A DNA stretch of 64,000 bases, from the NCBI RefSeq assembly GCF_000009265.1, contig NC_008380.1:2795501-2859500 (forward strand), given 5' to 3'. The stretch is from Rhizobium johnstonii 3841. GTDB lineage: Bacteria; Pseudomonadota; Alphaproteobacteria; Rhizobiales; Rhizobiaceae. Below the pieces are notes generated by a model. That model did not search any database, had not been told where the DNA came from, and worked only from the letters and a program-made list of their open reading frames with translations. This document shows positions 9,271-18,233 of the stretch, piece after piece. The translations under genes and the position numbers were made by a program. Every line of letters starts with the position of its first letter. Within the stretch, counting starts at the first letter, position 1.

Positions 9271-10524
9271 TTATCTGAAAGCGACTTCCAGATGCTGCCG
9301 GTCTTGCGCGATCACCCTGCAATTCGTTTCGAAACCTTCGCCTTTGATGGCCAGGATGAATTCCGAAGGAATGCCTGATGTGTTGGAGACTGAAATGCCG
9401 GCGCTCTCCGATCCAATGGTTTTGACGGTGCAGTCGATGGTTGAGCGTCGATCGTTGAACAGGATCGAACCCGCCTTCAGCACCCGCCGTCGCGCCCCAA
9501 TGGCGTGATCGGCGTGGATGGAACTCCACGACACGCACCGATTCCGTCCGCCATGCTTGGCCTGATACATTGCCGCATCCGCCTGAGCCAGCAGGGTCTC
9601 GATCTCCTTGCTGACGATCGAGAGCGCCGAGGTTCCGAAGCTGGCTGTAACGGTCAGGTCGCCATGATCGCCGCGTATGATCTGAGAGGCGATGGCGGCT
9701 CTGAGTTTCTCGGCGACTGCGGCAGCACCTTCCCGATCGACATGCGGCAGGATGACGGCAAATTCCTCGCCGCCAAGACGGCCGAACAGATCACCGGCTC
9801 GAAGGGTCGTCTTGCAGGTCGATGCCACCGCCTTGAGGACCTCGTCTCCTGCGGCATGTCCGTGCGTATCGTTCACCTTCTTGAAATGATCGATATCGAA
9901 GACGATGCATGAGAGGTCGTGCTTGTGCCGCAGAGCGAGCGAAATGAGCTGCTCGGCTTCCTGCTTGAAGGCACGCCGCGTCATCGCCTCGGTCAGGCTG
10001 TCGATCGCGGCCGACTGCATGAGCTCGATGCGGTCCATCGCGGCCCCTGCCAGCTCCTCGAGAATGCCGATATCCCTGTTGCCGAACGATCGTGGCCTGC
10101 GGTCGATCGCGCATACCGTCCCGATCAAGTGCCCGGCTTTTGTTCTCAACGGCACACCGGCATAAAAACGAATATGATCCTCTCCCGTCACGGAGGGATG
10201 CTGTGAAAACCGCGGGTCCTTGATGGCGTCCTGCACGACAACAGGCATTTCACAGTCCACGACATAGCGGCAGAACGTGTCTTCGCGCGACACCTCGTCG
10301 GCCGAGAGGCCGGAGCAAGCCTTGTACCATTGCCGATGTGCATCGATCAGCGACACGATGCCGATGTCGATGGAAAAGATCTCCTTTATCAGGCGTACGA
10401 TCCGCTCGAAGCCCTCGTCTCTCGGCGTGTCGAGCAGATCGAGCTGTTGCAGCGCAGCCAGGCGATCATTTTCGCGCTGGATCGCCTCCGATGACGATTT
10501 CCCGAATACTCGCGCAACCACCAT
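9271..10524 (-). CDS. Diguanylate cyclase, GAF-GGDEF-PilZ
   Basis: 417 residues. Residues about 25-150 form a GAF sensor domain (FCRYVV, FYAGVPL, GTVCAIDRRPR). A GGDEF domain follows with active site GGEEF at 251-255. The RAGD inhibitory I-site sits five residues before it, so c-di-GMP feedback inhibition is likely. From about residue 343 a C-terminal PilZ-like module starts with RRRVLKAG and ends LEVAFR, with the central serine-rich strand typical of alphaproteobacterial PilZ domains. The protein should make c-di-GMP in the cytoplasm and also bind it. No membrane segment is visible. It is monocistronic and convergent with the carboxypeptidase gene. Confidence 0.88.
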   Translation of the reverse strand: MVVARVFGKSSSEAIQRENDRLAALQQLDLLDTPRDEGFERIVRLIKEIFSIDIGIVSLIDAHRQWYKACSGLSADEVSREDTFCRYVVDCEMPVVVQDAIKDPRFSQHPSVTGEDHIRFYAGVPLRTKAGHLIGTVCAIDRRPRSFGNRDIGILEELAGAAMDRIELMQSAAIDSLTEAMTRRAFKQEAEQLISLALRHKHDLSCIVFDIDHFKKVNDTHGHAAGDEVLKAVASTCKTTLRAGDLFGRLGGEEFAVILPHVDREGAAAVAEKLRAAIASQIIRGDHGDLTVTASFGTSALSIVSKEIETLLAQADAAMYQAKHGGRNRCVSWSSIHADHAIGARRRVLKAGSILFNDRRSTIDCTVKTIGSESAGISVSNTSGIPSEFILAIKGEGFETNCRVIAQDRQHLEVAFR

Positions 10525-10671
10525 GCAGCATTCCTCCTGAAAGGGACTGTATGATGCGTTCCATAAATTCGTGAAGAAATTGAATACGATGACGACCCCT
10601 ATGCCATGGGATCAAACATTTTTCACAATCGACAACCCCCGATATTCACGGGGCGGCCTCGAAATTCCAGT

Positions 10672-11283
10672 TCAAATTGAGCGCAGCGTCCAGCTGACGA
10701 TCTCGGAGGCGACCGTGGAGAAGGCGCGATCGAGGCCTTTGACGAAGCCGTCATTGTCGCCGCCGGCCGGCGCCATGGCGCGGAACACCTTCTGAGCGCG
10801 CACCGAGCCGTTGCGATCGTTGAGGATCTTGGCGGAGATCTCGACCACCGCCTGGTTGCCGTGCGAAGCATCGATCTCGAAGGAGCGGATATCGGTGACG
10901 ATCTGGTAGTCGATCGCCAGCCCCTGCCCCGGCATGCCGACGCCGCCGAGCTTGCCCGAATTCTCGAAGGCTTCCACCAGCTTCGACTGGACTATGCGCG
11001 GCAGCTTGTCGCCCCACTGCGCCTTTGAGAGATACTGGATTTCCGAAGGCGAAACACGGATGACGATCTGTTCGCTGTCGAGCGACCTTAGCGCCGTCGG
11101 GCTGGCGATCAGGATCTGGCGGGATTTGGCCGCGGGACCGCTTCCATCGACGGCGGCGGGCAGGTCATAGGTGTCGTTCTTGGCCGCGGTGCCGCACCCC
11201 GATAGGATCAGCGCCGTCAGCGGCAGCGCGATCACCGTTCCCCTGATCCAAGAACGGCGCGACAACAGATGCGATGCGACCAT
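10672..11283 (-). CDS. Mla-type ABC transport auxiliary lipoprotein (PqiC/DUF330-like)
   Basis: 203 residues with a basic N-terminus, a hydrophobic stretch and a lipobox LILSGC, giving a lipid-modified Cys at about residue 30. The mature part fits the ABC-type transport auxiliary lipoprotein family, which partners MCE proteins in the periplasm. It is the last gene of a four-gene operon (mlaE, mlaF, mlaD, lipoprotein) and lies 24 bases after mlaD. Inference: it links the MCE channel to the outer membrane for phospholipid traffic. Confidence 0.8.
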   Translation of the reverse strand: MVASHLLSRRSWIRGTVIALPLTALILSGCGTAAKNDTYDLPAAVDGSGPAAKSRQILIASPTALRSLDSEQIVIRVSPSEIQYLSKAQWGDKLPRIVQSKLVEAFENSGKLGGVGMPGQGLAIDYQIVTDIRSFEIDASHGNQAVVEISAKILNDRNGSVRAQKVFRAMAPAGGDNDGFVKGLDRAFSTVASEIVSWTLRSI

Positions 11284-11307
11284 ATTAGGCTACCCCTGAT
11301 TTCCCAG

Positions 11308-12678
11308 TTAACGCCGCGTCCGGCCGTCATATTGCTTGACCGTGTCCCCGCCGAAGATCAGGCGTTGCGGATTGCGGTCGAAGTTGGTGATCGTATCGTT
11401 CAGATTGCTCACGGTTCCGCGCATGTCGTTGACGAGAGTCTGCACGTCGCGCAAGCCGCCGCTCGAGAATTTCTGCAGATTGTCGGCAATCGGCCCAATG
11501 CGCGAATTCAGGTTGTCGGCCACTTTCTTGAAGGATTCCAGCGTATTGCGCGCCTCAGTGAACAGCGATTGCGTATTGTCGGTGCCGAGCAGCGCATCGA
11601 CCTTGATGAGGATGCCGTCGATGCGGGTCGACGCCGAATTCAGCTTGTTGGAAAGCTGCGACACATCCTGGATCGTCTGGTCGATATCTTTCTGACGCGC
11701 CGAAACCGTGTTGGCGACATCGCGGATCGAAGCGACGGCGGCGCGCGCATCCTTGGTCGCCTGCGCGATGTCGTCGACCGAGCCCTTCACCTTCGCGGGA
11801 TCGATCTGGGCAACGAGCGTATCGACGCGATCGAGCGTCGCCTGCGCCTGCTTGCCGAAATCGTTGAAGGTGGTGGCCGTCTGGTCGAACTTCTGGATCG
11901 CGCCCTTGAGGTCGCCCGAGGCATCGGCGACATTGGCGGTGATCTTCTCGGCATTGGAGACGATGTTGTCGATCTTCTGCGCATCGACCGCCTTGACCAG
12001 CGATTCGACGGCTTGAAGCGTCGAATCGACACGGCCGGAGACCGCCTTCACCGTATTGGAGAGCTCACCCACGCTCTGCAGGAAGGCGTCGATATTGCCG
12101 GAATTCTTGGCAAGCGCATCGGAGAAGGTCTCGGCATTCTTGAAAGTCTCGGTCAGCGGCCCGCGCGAATCCTCGATGAAACCTTGAAGTTCGCCGACCG
12201 CGTCGTTGGCCCGATCGAGGATCTTGTCGGCCGTCGCCAGAAGATTGGTGACGCTCGACTGGTCGGCGACGATGACGGCGCGTTTGCCGTTGTCGATCGC
12301 GTGCTGGAGAATGCTTTCCTCGCCCTTGCGGCCGCCCGACAGTTCGATATAGGCAGCCCCGGTCAAACCCTGGATTTCAAGGGCGGCCTTGGTGGAGGGG
12401 TAGATCGGCGCATCGGTGCGCACCTGGGTGAAGGCCAGCGAATATTGCGGATCGTCGGCATCGATCGACAGCGTCTGCACCGAGCCGATCTGGATACCGT
12501 TGAAGCGCACCGGCGAGCCGACGCTGAGGCCGTTGGCCGAACCCGGAATACGAACGATCAGTTCCGTCATCGGGCCGCCGCGGCCATATTCGGCCATCCA
12601 GTAGACGAAGCCGAAGGCAGCCGCGATCACCAGCACCGTGAAAAAACCGACAATCGTGTAATTGGCTTTGGTTTCCAT
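11308..12678 (-). CDS. mlaD: MCE-family substrate-binding protein (MlaD-like)
   Basis: 456 residues. An N-terminal transmembrane helix (about 8-30, YTIVGFFTVLVIAAAFGFVYW) is followed by one MCE domain (about 38-115, with GSANGLSVGSPVRFNGIQIG). A long helical tail follows and ends VKQYDGRTRR. The long tail distinguishes it from the 180-residue E. coli MlaD and is common in alphaproteobacteria. It should hexamerise in the periplasm and pass lipids to or from the permease. It lies 9 bases downstream of mlaF, within one operon. Confidence 0.9.
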   Translation of the reverse strand: METKANYTIVGFFTVLVIAAAFGFVYWMAEYGRGGPMTELIVRIPGSANGLSVGSPVRFNGIQIGSVQTLSIDADDPQYSLAFTQVRTDAPIYPSTKAALEIQGLTGAAYIELSGGRKGEESILQHAIDNGKRAVIVADQSSVTNLLATADKILDRANDAVGELQGFIEDSRGPLTETFKNAETFSDALAKNSGNIDAFLQSVGELSNTVKAVSGRVDSTLQAVESLVKAVDAQKIDNIVSNAEKITANVADASGDLKGAIQKFDQTATTFNDFGKQAQATLDRVDTLVAQIDPAKVKGSVDDIAQATKDARAAVASIRDVANTVSARQKDIDQTIQDVSQLSNKLNSASTRIDGILIKVDALLGTDNTQSLFTEARNTLESFKKVADNLNSRIGPIADNLQKFSSGGLRDVQTLVNDMRGTVSNLNDTITNFDRNPQRLIFGGDTVKQYDGRTRR

Positions 12679-12687
12679 CTTATCCGG

Positions 12688-13533
12688 TCACTTTCCGCTG
12701 CTGTCGTGCCGCGCGGCAGCATCGTTCTGCGGCACGATCGACCGCGCGCGTTTGCCCTTGAAATAGGCCTGCACCCACGGATCGTCATAGGCCAGCATGT
12801 CGTCGATCGTGCCTTCCACCATTACTCGCTTCTTTCCGAGCACGGCAATACGGTCGCAGACCGAAAACAGGCTGTCGAGGTCGTGCGTCACCATATACAC
12901 GGTCAATCCCAGACTATCGCGCAGGTTGGCGATCAGTTCATCGAATTCGGCCGCGCCGATCGGGTCGAGGCCGGAGGTCGGCTCGTCCAGGAAGACGAGT
13001 TCCGGATCGAGTGACAGCGCGCGCGCAAGGGCTGCGCGCTTGATCATGCCGCCGGACAGTTCGGAGGGGTATTTGTCGGCGGCATCGGCTGCAAGCCCGA
13101 CCATACGGATCTTCAGATGCGCCAGCTCGTCCATCAGCGAGGTCGGCAGGTCGAGATATTCGCGCATCGGCACCTGGATGTTTTCCTTGACCGTCAGCGA
13201 CGAGAACAGCGCCCCCTGCTGGAACAGCACGCCCAGCCGCATGTCGAGCGCGTTGCGTTGCGGTTCGTCGAGCTCGTCGAAATCCTGGCCGAGGATCTTG
13301 ATCGTGCCGGAGCGGCGCGGCAGCAGTCGGAGCACCGTGCGCATCAGCACCGATTTGCCGGTGCCCGACGCGCCGACGAAGCCGAGGATCTCGCCGCGGT
13401 AGATATTGAGGTTCAGATTGTCGAGCACGACCTTGGAGCCGAAGCCGACGGTGACGTCGCGCGCCGACAGGACGATGTCCCTTTCGTCCTTGTCTTCCAT
13501 ATCGATCGGTTTCTCGTCCACGCGGTCCGCCAT
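12688..13533 (-). CDS. mlaF: Mla-type ABC transporter ATP-binding protein (MlaF-like)
   Basis: 281 residues from ATG 13533, which lies one base after the mlaE stop. An in-frame ATG at 13566 would overlap mlaE and is less likely. Motifs: Walker A GASGTGKS, Q-loop LFQQGALFSSL, signature LSGGM, Walker B LVFLDEPTSGLDP, and switch His in VTHDLDS. The LSGGM signature is typical of the MlaF/Ttg2A group. It powers lipid transport at the cytoplasmic face with MlaE. Confidence 0.92.
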   Translation of the reverse strand: MADRVDEKPIDMEDKDERDIVLSARDVTVGFGSKVVLDNLNLNIYRGEILGFVGASGTGKSVLMRTVLRLLPRRSGTIKILGQDFDELDEPQRNALDMRLGVLFQQGALFSSLTVKENIQVPMREYLDLPTSLMDELAHLKIRMVGLAADAADKYPSELSGGMIKRAALARALSLDPELVFLDEPTSGLDPIGAAEFDELIANLRDSLGLTVYMVTHDLDSLFSVCDRIAVLGKKRVMVEGTIDDMLAYDDPWVQAYFKGKRARSIVPQNDAAARHDSSGK

Positions 13534-13534
13534 C

Positions 13535-14704
13535 CTAGAAATCGATCGCTGCATAGAACATCGCAAAAAGCCCGTCCATCAGGATGACGACGAAAATCGC
13601 CTTGACCACCGCGGCCGTCACATGCTGGCCGAGCGATTCCGCGCTGCCGCCGACCTTCAGCCCCTCGACGGCGGCGACGATGCCGATGACCAGCGCCATA
13701 AACGGCGCCTTGATCATGCCTGAGAGCACCGTCGACAGTGTCACCGCCTCGTGCAGGCGCGACAGGAAATTGGCGAAGGTGATGCCGGAATAGCCCCAGG
13801 CGACAGCGGCAGCCCCGCCCAGCGAAGCGAAATTTGCGAGCACCGTCAAAAGCGGCAGCGCGATGGTCAGAGCCACCAGTCGTGGGAAGATCAGCACGCC
13901 GATCGGGTTCAGCCCCATCACCTTCAGCGCGTCGATCTCCTCGCGCATCTTCATCGAGCCGATTTCGGCGGTGATGGCGCTGCCCGAACGGCCGGCGATC
14001 ATGATCGAGGTCAGAAGCACGCCGATTTCGCGCAATTGCAGGATGCCGACGAGATCGACGACGAAAACCTCAGCGCCGAAGTAACGCAGCTGGAAGGCGC
14101 CCTGCTGGGCGATGATCGCCCCGATCAGAAACGACATCAACAGAATGATCGGAACGGCGCGAACGCCCATATGGTCGATCTGGTTGACGATCGAGGCCGG
14201 CGAAACGCCGCTGCCGCGACCGAACTTCATCTGCGCGCCGCGCACCGCCGAGCCGAGGATGTACATGGCGGCGGCGAAATTGTCCCAGACCTCATAGGTC
14301 ATTTTGCCGATCGGCGCGAAGATGCGCGCGGCAAGCGAGACTTTCTCCGTCTGCTCCGGCTCGACCTTGGCCGGCTCCTCGGAAAACATCTCCAGCATTT
14401 CGTCGATATGCGAGTTGGTGCCTTCGAAGCGAACCGTCCGCCCGCCCGCCTCTTCTTGCTTCTTCAGCCGGCACAGCAGCCAGATGCCGGCGGTGTCGAT
14501 CTCCGAAATATCCGAGAGGTCTACCGACAGGTCGCCAGTCTTCTTCTGCAAAAGCTTTTCGAAATCGCGCAGCACCAGATGGATGTAGGCGCTGCGCCAA
14601 TTGCCCTGAAGACGCACACGCTGTCCCGAGCCATCAGCCTGGTCGTCCACTTGCAGTGAGGCGGCGTTGCGATTCTCGGCGTTCAAGATACTTGTGTCTT
14701 TCAA
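13535..14704 (-). CDS. mlaE: STAS-MlaE fusion permease
   Basis: 389 residues. Residues about 20-115 form a STAS domain (LSVDLSDISEIDTAGIWLLCRLK), the fold of the separate MlaB protein in E. coli. The rest is an MlaE permease with about five hydrophobic helices (PIILLMSFLIGAIIAQQGAFQLRYFGA, then EIGSMKMREEIDALKVMGLNP). MlaB and MlaE are thus one polypeptide here, which explains the absence of a free mlaB. It is the first gene of the operon. Its start is about 100 bases from that of the divergent epimerase gene, so the two promoters share this gap. Confidence 0.92.
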   Translation of the reverse strand: MKDTSILNAENRNAASLQVDDQADGSGQRVRLQGNWRSAYIHLVLRDFEKLLQKKTGDLSVDLSDISEIDTAGIWLLCRLKKQEEAGGRTVRFEGTNSHIDEMLEMFSEEPAKVEPEQTEKVSLAARIFAPIGKMTYEVWDNFAAAMYILGSAVRGAQMKFGRGSGVSPASIVNQIDHMGVRAVPIILLMSFLIGAIIAQQGAFQLRYFGAEVFVVDLVGILQLREIGVLLTSIMIAGRSGSAITAEIGSMKMREEIDALKVMGLNPIGVLIFPRLVALTIALPLLTVLANFASLGGAAAVAWGYSGITFANFLSRLHEAVTLSTVLSGMIKAPFMALVIGIVAAVEGLKVGGSAESLGQHVTAAVVKAIFVVILMDGLFAMFYAAIDF

Positions 14705-14803
14705 GGCTTACAGCGACATTGCCGAATCGCGAAGCAGATCGTTCGCCCGGCGCGTTAATATACAGAAGCACCGTGCAATTTCCATGCTTGCAGGAGAGCA
14801 ATA

Positions 14804-15787
14804 ATGCCGCGCACCCTCGATATCCAGATGAATTCCTTTCCGATTGCCGGGACCTTCACCATCTCGCGCGGGGCAAAGACCGAAGCCGAGATCATCACCT
14901 GCACGCTTATCGAAGAGGGTGCGCAGGGGCTTGGCGAATGCGTGCCCTACCGCCGCTACGGCGAGACCATGGAGAGTGTTTTCGCCCAGATCGAGGCCGC
15001 GCGACCGCTGATCGAGGCCGGCATCTCGCGCAGCGATCTGCTGTCGGCCATGCCGCCGGGTGCTTCCCGCAACGCCGTCGATTGCGCCCTCTGGGATCTC
15101 GAGGCGAAGCGGACGGGAGACCGTGTCGCCGCCCGCCTCGGCCTTTCCGCTCCGCAGCCGCTCACCACCGCTTACACCATCTCGCTCGGTGAGCCGGAGG
15201 TGATGGCCGCCCAGGCGCGCGAGCATGCCGGCCGGGCCCTGCTGAAGGTCAAGGTGGGTACCGGCGACGATGAAAGCCGCATCCGCGCCGTCCGCGCCGC
15301 CGCGCCCGATGCCGAAATCATCCTCGACGCCAATGAAGGCTGGCCCGAAGCGGTGTTGGAGCGTCATCTCCATATCGCCGCGGAAGCAGGCATCGCCCTC
15401 GTCGAGCAGCCGCTGCCGGCCGGCCGCGATGGGCTGCTCGCCGAAATCCGCCGCCCGCTCCTCGTCTGCGCCGATGAGAGCGTCCACCACACCGGCGATC
15501 TCGCAAGCCTTGCCGACCGCTACGACGCGATCAACATCAAGCTCGACAAGACCGGCGGCCTGACGGAGGCGCTGTCGATGAAGGCCGAGGCCGAACGGCT
15601 TGGATTCAGCATCATGATCGGCTGCATGGTCGGCACCTCGCTTGCCATGGCGCCCGCCGTTCTGCTCGCCCAGAATGCCGATTTCGTCGATCTCGATGGT
15701 CCGCTATTACTTGCCCGCGACCGCGAACCCGGCCTGCGTTACGCCGCCTCCCTGGTCTTTCCGCCCGAAACTAACCTTTGGGGCTGA
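14804..15787 (+). CDS. Dipeptide epimerase, enolase superfamily (L-Ala-D/L-Glu epimerase-like)
   Basis: 327 residues. Enolase-superfamily features: a capping domain (about 1-120), the catalytic KxK at Lys148/Lys150 (LLKVKVG), metal ligands near Asp175 (ILDANEGW), Glu in LVEQPLP and Asp in CADESVHH, and the opposing Lys in INIKLDKTGG. This set fits muconate-lactonising-subgroup dipeptide epimerases such as YcjG/YkfB, which interconvert L-Ala-D-Glu and L-Ala-L-Glu during murein peptide recycling. The exact substrate is inferred. The last 49 bases overlap the end of the convergent MFS gene. Confidence 0.82.
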   Translation: MPRTLDIQMNSFPIAGTFTISRGAKTEAEIITCTLIEEGAQGLGECVPYRRYGETMESVFAQIEAARPLIEAGISRSDLLSAMPPGASRNAVDCALWDLEAKRTGDRVAARLGLSAPQPLTTAYTISLGEPEVMAAQAREHAGRALLKVKVGTGDDESRIRAVRAAAPDAEIILDANEGWPEAVLERHLHIAAEAGIALVEQPLPAGRDGLLAEIRRPLLVCADESVHHTGDLASLADRYDAINIKLDKTGGLTEALSMKAEAERLGFSIMIGCMVGTSLAMAPAVLLAQNADFVDLDGPLLLARDREPGLRYAASLVFPPETNLWG

Positions 15788-16959
15788 AGATAATAGGCGA
15801 AGATGACGAGGCCGAGGCCGGAGAACGCGACTACGGCCATGACGTAATAGCTGACGACGCCGAGCGAGGCGTAGAGATAACCCGACGCCAGGGTCATCAG
15901 CGCCATCGCCATGCCGACATAGAAGAAATAGGCGCCCTGTGCCGAGGATTCCTGCGTCTCCTGCACCGTCGCCACGATCCGTCGCTGCACGCCGGTATGC
16001 ACGAAGGCGTAGGTGAAGCCGTGGAAACATTGCAGCAGGAAGAAACCGGCAAATCCCGTATTCATCGGAAACAGGATCCAGCGGCAGACGCTGATGGCGC
16101 AGCCGAAGCGGATCAGCGTCCAGGCGTCGAAGCGACGGCTGAGGCGCTTCGACAGGAAGAACACTGTCACTTCCGAAGCGACGCCGGCGCTCCAGAGCAG
16201 GCCGACCTCGGTGCCGGAAAAGCCGAGGTGATGCCAGTAGATCGAGGAGAAGGCGTTGAGCACCGCATGGCTCGATTGCTGGATGGCGACGCCGATCAAG
16301 AGCAGCAGCAGGTGCGGCTCCCGCAGGCCGCTGCCGGTGGCGGCCGGAAGATCGATCGGCTGGCCGCGGCGCCGCGTCGGCCCGATGCGCGGACAGAAGA
16401 TCGCCATAACAACGGTCATGATAAAGCCGAACGCCATGACTTCAAGCACCATCCCGCCGCCCCACCGGTTGATCAACTGGCCACCGACCAGCGTCGAGAC
16501 GATGAAGGCGATCGAGCCCCAGACCCGCATCGATCCGTAATCGAGCCCCCAACGGCGCACGCCCGATATGACGATCGATTCGACGACCGGCACATAGGGC
16601 GCGAAGGTGGCGCCCTGCAGCGTAAAGACGATGAAGACAGGCCAGAAAGTCGTCGTCCAGTAGAGTGCTACGGCCGTCAGCAGCGACAGGCCGCCTGACC
16701 AGAGCAACACGTCGGCGCGCTCCTTCATCCGGTCGGCAATCATGGCGACAACAGGCGCCACCAGCACGCGCACCACCATAGGAACGGCCAGGATGACACC
16801 GATTTCGTGGTCGCTGAAGCTGTGGCCCGCAAGCCAGACGGGGAAGAACGGCAAGACGATGCCGTTGACGAGCAGCGGTGCGCAATAGGAAAGCGCGCTG
16901 AGCAGCCGGAAGCGCGGCGGCGCTCCCTCACCCGTCGGGGAATTTTGAGCGGGAATCAT
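15739..16959 (-). CDS. MFS transporter, phenylpropionate-permease-like
   Basis: 406 residues with about twelve hydrophobic segments. The N-terminus FRLLSALSYCAPLLVNGIVLPFFPVWLAGHSFS and the short DRMKER loop suit the HcaT/nucleoside-symporter-like MFS_1 group. It sits in the inner membrane; the substrate is unknown. Its 3' end runs 49 bases into the epimerase gene on the opposite strand. Association with muropeptide uptake is tempting from position, but convergence gives no operon support. Confidence 0.8.
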   Translation of the reverse strand: MIPAQNSPTGEGAPPRFRLLSALSYCAPLLVNGIVLPFFPVWLAGHSFSDHEIGVILAVPMVVRVLVAPVVAMIADRMKERADVLLWSGGLSLLTAVALYWTTTFWPVFIVFTLQGATFAPYVPVVESIVISGVRRWGLDYGSMRVWGSIAFIVSTLVGGQLINRWGGGMVLEVMAFGFIMTVVMAIFCPRIGPTRRRGQPIDLPAATGSGLREPHLLLLLIGVAIQQSSHAVLNAFSSIYWHHLGFSGTEVGLLWSAGVASEVTVFFLSKRLSRRFDAWTLIRFGCAISVCRWILFPMNTGFAGFFLLQCFHGFTYAFVHTGVQRRIVATVQETQESSAQGAYFFYVGMAMALMTLASGYLYASLGVVSYYVMAVVAFSGLGLVIFAYYLQPQRLVSGGKTREAA

Positions 16960-17110
16960 GGGTGGACCTGAAGGAAACTGGACGTTGTCCTAACACACCA
17001 CCCTGGAGGCGACTATTGCGAGAAATAGCCGTTCTGAAACGTTTTAGAAAATAAATAGGGCCTGTCGCCTGACGGTAACGGCTAAATTCGATGGAGCGCA
17101 GGCGCCAAAA

Positions 17111-17953
17111 TCAGGCGGCTTGCGGGGCCAGTTCGCCCTCGTCATGCATTTCGATAGCGGCAAGCGCCGGCACACTGCTGGCGAGCGCCCGCCAGGTGAT
17201 CAGTTCGAACGTGCCATCCTCGTGTTCGGCGACAGCCGTGCAGCTTTCCACCCAATCGCCGGTGTTGATGTAGCGGATACCGTCCATATCCTGGATGATG
17301 GCATGATGGATATGTCCGCAGATCACCCCATCGGCGCCGTTTTTGCGGGCTTCCTCGGCCACGACACGCTCGAATTCGCCGATGAAGTTGACGGCATGCT
17401 TGACCTGGAGCTTCGCCCAGGCCGAGAACGACCAGTAGGGCATGCCGAGCCGGCGGCGCACCGCCGCCAGGATGATGTTGATGCGGATCGCCGTGTCATA
17501 GGCCCAGTCGCCGAGATAGGCGAGCAGCCGGGCGTTGCGGACCACGACGTCGAACTCGTCGCCGTGCAGGATCAGGTATTTTTTGCCGTCGGCGCCGTCA
17601 TGCATCATGCGTTCGACGACCTCGATGCCGCCGAAATGCATGCCCGGGAAGGCGCGGAGGAATTCGTCATGATTGCCGGGAATATAGACGACGCGCGTGC
17701 CCTTGCGCGCCTTGCGCAACAGTTTCTGGACGACGTCGTTGCAGACCTGCGGCCAGTACCAGCTGCGCTTCAGGCGCCAGCCGTCGACGATGTCGCCGAC
17801 GAGCACGATGGTATCGGCCTCGTGGTGGCGCAGGAAATCCAGCAGGAAGTCGGCCTTCGCGGCCTTCGAGCCGAGATGGACATCGGAAATGAAGAGCGTG
17901 CGGAAATGTCTGGGTTCCATCATGTCTTTCACGAGCTGCCGCTCATGTCCCAT
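17111..17953 (-). CDS. UDP-2,3-diacylglucosamine diphosphatase-like metallophosphoesterase (LpxH family)
   Basis: 280 residues. The calcineurin-like metal motifs are complete: DVHLGSK, GDIVDGW, GNHDEFL, HGDEFD and GHIHHA. This arrangement fits LpxH, which splits UDP-2,3-diacylglucosamine in lipid A synthesis at the inner membrane surface. Many rhizobial paralogues share these motifs, so the substrate is probable rather than certain. The start at 17953 has a GGAAGG about eleven bases upstream. ATG 17923 or 17920, directly before EPRHFRTLF, is an alternative. Confidence 0.75.
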   Translation of the reverse strand: MGHERQLVKDMMEPRHFRTLFISDVHLGSKAAKADFLLDFLRHHEADTIVLVGDIVDGWRLKRSWYWPQVCNDVVQKLLRKARKGTRVVYIPGNHDEFLRAFPGMHFGGIEVVERMMHDGADGKKYLILHGDEFDVVVRNARLLAYLGDWAYDTAIRINIILAAVRRRLGMPYWSFSAWAKLQVKHAVNFIGEFERVVAEEARKNGADGVICGHIHHAIIQDMDGIRYINTGDWVESCTAVAEHEDGTFELITWRALASSVPALAAIEMHDEGELAPQAA

Positions 17954-18037
17954 CTTTCATCTAACCTTCCAAAACCAGACTCGTGTTTCAGGAAGATGAC
18001 AAGCTGGGGAAATGCCCTGCAAACCTGTTCATCCCGC

Positions 18038-18150
18038 GCGGGCAGCATGCCCGTCGCCACGCGGGCAGCATGCCCGTCGCCGCGCGGGCAGCATGCCCGT
18101 CGCCACGCGGGCAGCATGCCCGTCGCCACGCGGGCAGTATGCCGTCGCGG
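18038..18150. repeat. 23-bp tandem repeat, four full copies plus a degenerate fifth
   Basis: Units start at 18038, 18061, 18084 and 18107, each beginning GCGGGCAGCATGCCCGTCG. A decayed copy follows to about 18150. The core has GGGC...GCCC arms around a GCATGC palindrome, so each unit can fold. It lies in the gap between the divergent LpxH-like and histidine phosphatase genes. Confidence 0.9.
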
Positions 18151-18233
18151 CCAAGGCCCGCCGACAAGGTTGCCCTGTGCATTCAGGGCGTTCATGATGA
18201 CGGCGATTCATATCCGACAATGCGGGATGGCTG

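Noticed and set aside
11269-13014. Long plus-strand frame opposite mlaD and mlaF
   Set aside because: The minus strand has complete MCE and ABC ATPase motifs; the plus frame is a low-complexity shadow.
18038-18150. CRISPR-like array
   Set aside because: Units touch each other with no spacers and no cas genes are near.
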